From assembly GCA_021018815.1 (NCBI GenBank), contig JAITYX010000089.1, positions 1,116,001-1,180,000 of the forward strand: a stretch of DNA of 64,000 bases, read 5' to 3'. Under the pieces are notes generated by a model. It was given only the letters and a program-made list of their open reading frames with translations, ran no database searches and was not told where the DNA came from. Made by a program: the position numbers and the translations under genes. Positions within the stretch are counted from its first letter, which is position 1, and every line of letters begins with the position of its first letter. This stretch comes from Talinum fruticosum. Lineage: Eukaryota > Streptophyta > Magnoliopsida > Caryophyllales > Talinaceae. Shown piece by piece: positions 58,601 to 64,000 of this stretch.

Positions 58601-61149
58601 AGTGCGATCACATCTTGGCTGGTTCATTAGTTAAACTAGCTGATTAGTCTTACTAGATCAGAATATTGTCCTTTTTAGATCAATCGGTCAGTTTGGTCCA
58701 ATTTTGGTGACTTCCAATAAATAAACACAAAATCCAAATCTTTTGTTTGACAGTGAAAATTATAGTGCCATGGAATCCGATCCAAGTCAGTCCTGTGAGT
58801 CGTGTTGCTATCCATAATTGTAAATGTTCTGCAAGTTTCTCAAACACTAGCTCCATAAAAAGCACTGATTTTTAATGTCTCCTCTGACATTTTCAGAAAT
58901 AGATCTTAATCACTCATTTCTCAAACTTCAGGGCTTCCTTTAGTTTCAATCTTATCTGTGATTCTTTTAGAAAATTCTAGTGCTGTGAAGTTATATGATT
59001 ACCAGAGCGCTTTTTCCTGAAATTGATATATGCCACTGTGGTGGAATAAAATCTGCATGCCCTAACTGGTAAAAGATTTATGACATAAATGGTAATATAA
59101 TAATGTGGCTATGGCTCCCGTTCAACTTAATGTTTTTTAGCTTGCACAGGTGCAAGAGATGCCATCTAAGAGCCAGACTGCACAGGATCCTGGAGGGATC
59201 TGTTATGAAGAGAAGCTACAGGAGCAGCTTTTGGAGGGGAGTGGATTATTTTCCCTCATTGATTTGGCAGACTCAGAAAGCATTGGTCCTATCTTTCCTG
59301 ATGAGGTATGCTTTGACAGTTTCTTCTACTCCTATTGATTTGATAATCTCTTTGGGGAGATTATCCTGTGCCTCAAGATTGCTTCCAAAAGTTGTAGTTG
59401 TCATGATCTCTCAAAGAGCTGACTAATTGAAGGGAGTTATCTATGATTTAGCTATCTTGCTGTAGGTTATAGTAAGCTCTTAATAAAAAGAAAACAGCTT
59501 TGGTGGATCTGCTACATTTTTCAAAAAGTTGTCAAACTCCCTCCAGGTTTAATAGAACTTAATAAGAACTTAGAAGCGAGGGAAAGAGATTTATTCATTG
59601 ACCTGACAGCTCGTTCGTTTGACAAGCTTACCTTTCTACTTCACTGTAGTCATGGCTGCTTAGCAGCAAATCACCATGCTATAGGTACAACGAAAGGATA
59701 GAAGATTGCAAGGCATGCTAACAAGTTTTGAATTGAGATTTTCATTTTCGGCATTATATTAATTTTCAACCTTCAATTTTCTATTTCCTTTTTGCAGAAA
59801 AATACTATGGTGGAAGGAGACAATTTCAAATCTCAATCAAAGTTTCTTAACTGGTTTGCAGCCTGTGGTATGCAATAGCCCTTGTCTTCATATCATGTAG
59901 TCAATCTCTTCCAGCTTGGCTTGTTTGACAGGTTGCTTACATATGAAACCAACAGTCACGAACATTTTCTTTCTTATCATTTTCTAGAAAAGGTTGCTAG
60001 TAACCTCTCACCTTGTGATGACAAAATTGGGAAGAAAGCTTGGGGAGAAGCTACTGGATTGAAGGACAAAAATCTGTTATGTGCTGCAGGAGCCCTTTTC
60101 AGTAGCACAAGGATGGCTAGTATTGCAGAATACGGAAGCTCGTATCCTGTTTTACAAGACAGCTGCTTTCCTAGTGGTTTCAGTTATGATTGTCATCCTT
60201 CTTGGGAGCCTCAGTTGGATAAAAGTACAAGAGATAAAAGTTTGGACTCTGCTTCTGGAGCTTCTCTTCCTCTTCGTATTAGAGAAAGGTCCGAGACCAA
60301 CTCTGCCCCCAAATGTGGTCAAGAAGCTGATTCGAATCTCACTATCTTCCTGCATGACGAGGACAGTTTGATCATCGACGACGCCTACATCTTCCGGCAA
60401 GACGAGCGAAAACCTATCGCCTTGAAAGGTGGAAGGAGTGCTTCTTCATCATCTGGCTCTGTTGAGTTGTTGGAATCAGAGAACCTTCACCAAATTCTGA
60501 GTTTGCCAGATCCATGGTCACTAGAATCTCAGATGAATGCTCAGAAACAATTTGTCAATCCTTCAGATTCTCAAGCACGTCTCAGAGCTCAATGCACATT
60601 CCAGGATCCAAGGAAGATTTACCACAATGGTTATGACCCATTTGCTCCTAATCTCGTTTCCCATCCTTTTGGAGAGCTGCTAGTGGAGCCACCGATATAT
60701 GAACCGTCAGTTCAGCATTTCTTTACACCTACAATGCGACATGCTCAAAGTTTCAATCCTCATCTACGCAATACCATCCCACCTGAGCCTGTTATCTATC
60801 ACCAGCCTCATCAAATCCCGTATTGCCAACCAGAGCCAAACCCGTTAAGAAGCCATGCTCTCCTTTATCAAAGAAATGTAACTCCGACCCTGGATGTTGG
60901 AAGGAGAGGTACTTCTGAAATAAAGATTATCTTGATCTTAAAACATGAATTGTTATCTCTATCGCCCCTAATGCTGAGAAACCTCTAAGTTCCATTTCTC
61001 TTTCAGGTCTGCTCGGTGAAGAGGGAAGCAAATCCGCATTCTGTCATCTCCTCCAGATGCAAATGAGGTTGGCGCAGATGAATCTTGATGCAGTGTCCGG
61101 TGCTGATGAGAGAGTTTATGGCAAACCGGTGAGCCGCTTGTTCTTGTAA
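55612..61149 (+). CDS. eIF4E-binding protein, CBE1/4E-T-like
   Basis: Likely a cap-binding partner that docks on eIF4E or eIFiso4E and regulates mRNA translation or storage in the cytoplasm. Exons: 55612-55682, 55785-55883, 56597-56751, 57430-57647, 57810-57914, 58070-58311, 59150-59305, 59798-59867, 59988-60908 and 61007-61149. Exon 2 encodes SYTREFLMSLDKLDACKELPGGFD, whose YTREFLM fits the eIF4E-binding consensus Tyr-x4-Leu-hydrophobic. It resembles Arabidopsis CBE1, recalled from memory. Later parts are disordered and Ser-rich, with SKFLNWF resembling the SRFSRWF motif of animal 4E-T, a Pro/Gln/His-rich stretch, and an end HLLQMQMRLAQMNLD. Exons 4 and 5 are off by one base in frame as drawn, so that junction is unresolved. 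The GTGAGC near 61129 could be a donor for a further exon. Confidence 0.7.
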
Positions 61150-62699
61150 GACATCCTTCCTATTCAAGGGTAGCACTAGAGTCTCAATGAGCATGTGGCT
61201 GTTTGTGAATGTAGAAACCTGTGGCCTTGAAAATCAGAAAATCGTCATAGTATAGATTACAGAGAGATTGAACCTAAGTGGGAGCTTAGGCATAACAGAA
61301 ATTTGATTGTGAAAAAAAAAACAAATTGTAAAGAGCAGTAAAGAAGTACTGGACAGAACTCGGAAGAGAAAGAAAAAGGGTTAGAAGTGAATGAAGAGTA
61401 GGGTAAATTTGAGATGAAAGATCGTTCATATACCGCATGTTGTAGTGCTTATAACTGTGAAGTATACATTGACAATTGGTGAATTATAGCTTCTAATACT
61501 TCTGGTCTAAGTTTTCGTTGTCTAGGTTCCTATTATAGTTTCAGATGTAATTACCTTAAAGATAAAAGTTTGAAGTTTTTACTGCACATAGAAATTTTTG
61601 CGGTACCAAATGGTGATACTACTATTATTGTCCCTAATCTCTTTCCGTGTCTTCTTTTCTTCTATAACCTCGTCTCATGCCATTTCTAAAGTACTCAACT
61701 TTCAGGATGTTTTTCAAAGGGTTTTTTTTTTTTTTTTTTGGGTGGGGGTATTTTGAAGTAGTTGTTTTTTTGTTTTCCTTTCGAAGTTTTATCAAACCCT
61801 ACATGAATCTCAATTCTCCACATATGTCGAATCTGGGGGCACAAATTTCCTTTTTGAGAAATTTGTGTGAGGTAGAGATAGTTTGGGGTTTGACACGGTT
61901 TCTCTTTCCGGTCCACTCAGTCCATTTGACTTTCCCGAGATATGAGGTCTAAGCGGGTGAGTCCGTTTACCAAATTAAAAAAATTCTCCACATATGATGC
62001 TTGATGGTGCTGATGATTGAGCTGTAATGAACTTATAATCGTGTTAATTCTATACGCAAAATTCCAAATTCAATAAGGGATGGTCCAAGTTGGCTGTATT
62101 TAGCTGTATTTATTTAGTGCTGATGATTCTCAACTTATGATCGTCCTTGCTGTGAAGACTTGGAGAACTTGTCAACCGTACTACGAAAGTGACGTAAAAA
62201 GAACATAAAGACTTGACTACCAAGTCTGCGGCTTCGTTTTCTACCTATACTTGGTGCGGCAAGTGGTAATGTCGCAATATTATTAAAACCGGTTAAAATT
62301 CGTATGTTCGTTAGATGGGATCAGGTGTTACGACAAACATATACGGAAATATCTCCAACCGAGCCAGAGCTTAAACTTGATTTTCCACACAATATTTTTC
62401 GAGTAATCAACACATGGAACAAGGAATGAACACAAGAGGGGAAAGTAGTCTTAGTTTAATTATTGTTCTTTTGGTAGTTACAAAATGAATAGAAATCCTA
62501 TTAGAAACAAGCTTTCTACCATAAGTAACCCTTATAATAAACCTTTACAACATTCATAAATCACAATATATTCCATCCTGACTCTACCCCTGTTCCCTCG
62601 AACAAACTACTAGTAGCAGTAGTAGTACCAATGAAGATACAGAGGATACTGTTGGGCCGTGTCCATGGGCTCTCCCTTGTTGGGCTCATTCTTGGGCTT
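61150..62699. other. 3' region of the 4E-T-like gene and convergent spacer
   Basis: The first ~350 bases are probable 3' UTR. A T-run lies at 61722-61739. No gene, RNA or element termini are supported, although the gap is long enough for an unrecognised element. Confidence 0.4.
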
Positions 62700-63110
62700 C
62701 TAGGACTCTTTTGCTGGGCCAACTGTGACTACGATTGCGTGATAAACCTTCCTCAATTTGCTCACCACTTCCACTGGATCCATGCTTCCTACTAGAGTCA
62801 ATTTCCTATCCTTCGTTTCTAGTGAAATTTGATCCACCCCTGCAGTAATTTATTTTTAAAATTACTTTATTTTCTTCATCTAATGCCTAATTATATGATA
62901 AAAGACAGTCGAAGGTGAAAGTCGTTCCATACCATAAACCGAAGAAGCTATCTTCATGACCCTTTGCTTGCATTTTTGGTTATCGTGGACATCTATACTG
63001 ACCACCACTTTCTGTTCGATTAAATTAAAAATATGCGCGTTAAAAAGCAATAAATTCTCGAGCAAAAGAGGAGGAATTAACTCAAGTACACAACCAAATC
63101 TTACCTGCAT
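62700..63110 (-). CDS. Small HMA-domain protein (HIPP/sHMA-like)
   Basis: A 74-residue protein with a single ferredoxin-like heavy-metal-associated domain. Exons on the minus strand: 63110-63105 (Met-Gln only), 63011-62933 and 62839-62700. Sequence features are QKVVVSIDVHDNQKCKQRVM (strand 1 and helix 1), GVDQISLETKDRKLTLVGSMDP (strands 2 and 3) and VEVVSKLRKVYHAIVVTVGPAK (helix 2 and strand 4). The metal-binding MxCxxC is reduced to a single Cys in DNQKCK. There is no C-terminal CaaX prenylation box: the stop follows Lys-Glu-Ser. Such small HMAs are targets or decoys of fungal effectors in some plants; role here is inferred only. A TATA-like TATATAAAT lies about 105 bp upstream of the ATG. 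Confidence 0.85.
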
Positions 63111-63213
63111 TGTTTCTTGTACAAGTTTGCAAAAAAAAAAGATTTAGTGAAAATTTTATGATGGATCAAATGAGAAATATTAGAGAGAGGGGGAAGAAAA
63201 AACGATTATTGGC

Positions 63214-63223
63214 ATTTATATAG
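63214..63223 (-). promoter_or_regulatory. TATA box of the HMA gene
   Basis: On the minus strand the sequence is CCTATATAAATGCC, about 105 bp upstream of the ATG at 63108-63110. Confidence 0.6.
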
Positions 63224-64000
63224 GCATTGGGAAAAGAATGGGGGAAGGGATTAATGGAATTAATGGGCATCTAGTCATCTAAACAATTAATTAAACATTA
63301 TTCAAAGCTTCCTTCGTTGGTAATCTACCTGTGGAACTAAGACGACATCGTATTGTCGCCCTTCTTGAAATGACGTCCATGTCACCCTGGCCTCCACGTA
63401 AGGAAATGGGATCTGCACTGGATGAAGAGTGGGTTGCACTTAGAGCTAGTAAGGTGCTGGGTCGGTTCAGATCAACACATTCAATAATCGAATTAACTTG
63501 ACAGGGAATCGAAATTAGTTCTGTTCTTATTTTTCATAATAACTTTCAATAAGATTCTGATCATTTATTGTATCGGATCATACTATTTTTAGAGTGCTGT
63601 TTAAACTTATATACAAAACACACATAAATAGAAATATAAATATAAACAAACGTAAAAGAGAATAAACGAACATGAACGAATATAACCAAATATAAACGAA
63701 AAAATAAGTTTTAAAACAAAAACGAATATAAGGAATGAACATACAAAAATATAACTAAACATAAAGCTAACATAAACAAATATAAATAAATATAAAATAT
63801 AAATAAATATTAGTTTTCATATAAAGTAAAACAATCGCTAATTCTAGCTAGAGTCAATATTATTATGTACAAAAAGTCCATGTCATGTAAAACTGTACTA
63901 GAGAGGGCATGACTTTTTCAAGTCAACTGCTAGTCTTCTTTTTCTTGTTAATTAATTCCCTCCCTGACAGGCAACCATATTAATTAAAGAAAATACCAAA
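63224..64000. other. Upstream of the HMA gene; AT-rich low complexity
   Basis: No gene is supported. From about 63610 to 63830 the sequence is a degenerate ATAAACAAATATAAA-type low-complexity repeat. Confidence 0.45.

Overview
The window is nuclear DNA of a flowering plant, almost certainly a eudicot. Its genes are split by short GT-AG introns, spacers are AT-rich, and MITEs and LTR retroelement pieces are common. The protein families are typically plant: EIX/Cf-type receptor-like proteins, GH28 polygalacturonases, plant-type glutaminyl cyclase and an HMA/HIPP-like protein. The species cannot be fixed from the sequence alone.

Region 1 (1-26000) is a decayed tandem array of leucine-rich-repeat receptor-like proteins (RLPs), all on the minus strand. 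Three units are large. G1 (4874-7803) is intact except for one frameshift. G3 (14282-17208) and G4 (21995-24629) carry several lesions. Two are C-terminal stubs (232-727 and 10101-10540), and one is a promoter with no gene (20057-20530). Promoters, 3' flanks and spacers recur along the array, so it grew by unequal duplication. Retroelements cut through it: a short copia/TRIM-like LTR (121-247), three copies of a repeat family with an internal ~153-bp tandem repeat (about 1420-3160, 10759-13215, 18490-20045), a 1532-bp solo LTR (11385-12916) and a Harbinger-type MITE (8823-9256).

Region 2 (26000-29200) is gene-poor. It holds a broken RNase H-like retroelement fragment and two adjacent MITE-like elements.

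Region 3 (29200-37700) is a tandem pair of six-exon GH28 genes on the plus strand. The second is intact; the first has a one-base frameshift.

Region 4 (38000-64000) is conserved gene space: glutaminyl-peptide cyclotransferase (minus), cytosolic HSP90 (plus, divergent from it), ribosomal protein eS10 (minus), a 4E-T/CBE1-like eIF4E-binding protein (plus) and a small HMA-domain protein (minus). These look like independent genes rather than one pathway.

The most important caution is that single-base frameshifts in G1, PG1, QC and HSP90, and two of those in G3, each fit the loss of one base from a homopolymer run. HSP90 is essential and otherwise perfect, so part of this decay may be uncorrected long-read assembly error. 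The same poly-T lesion in three diverged RLP copies is the one case where shared descent or recoding also has to be considered.
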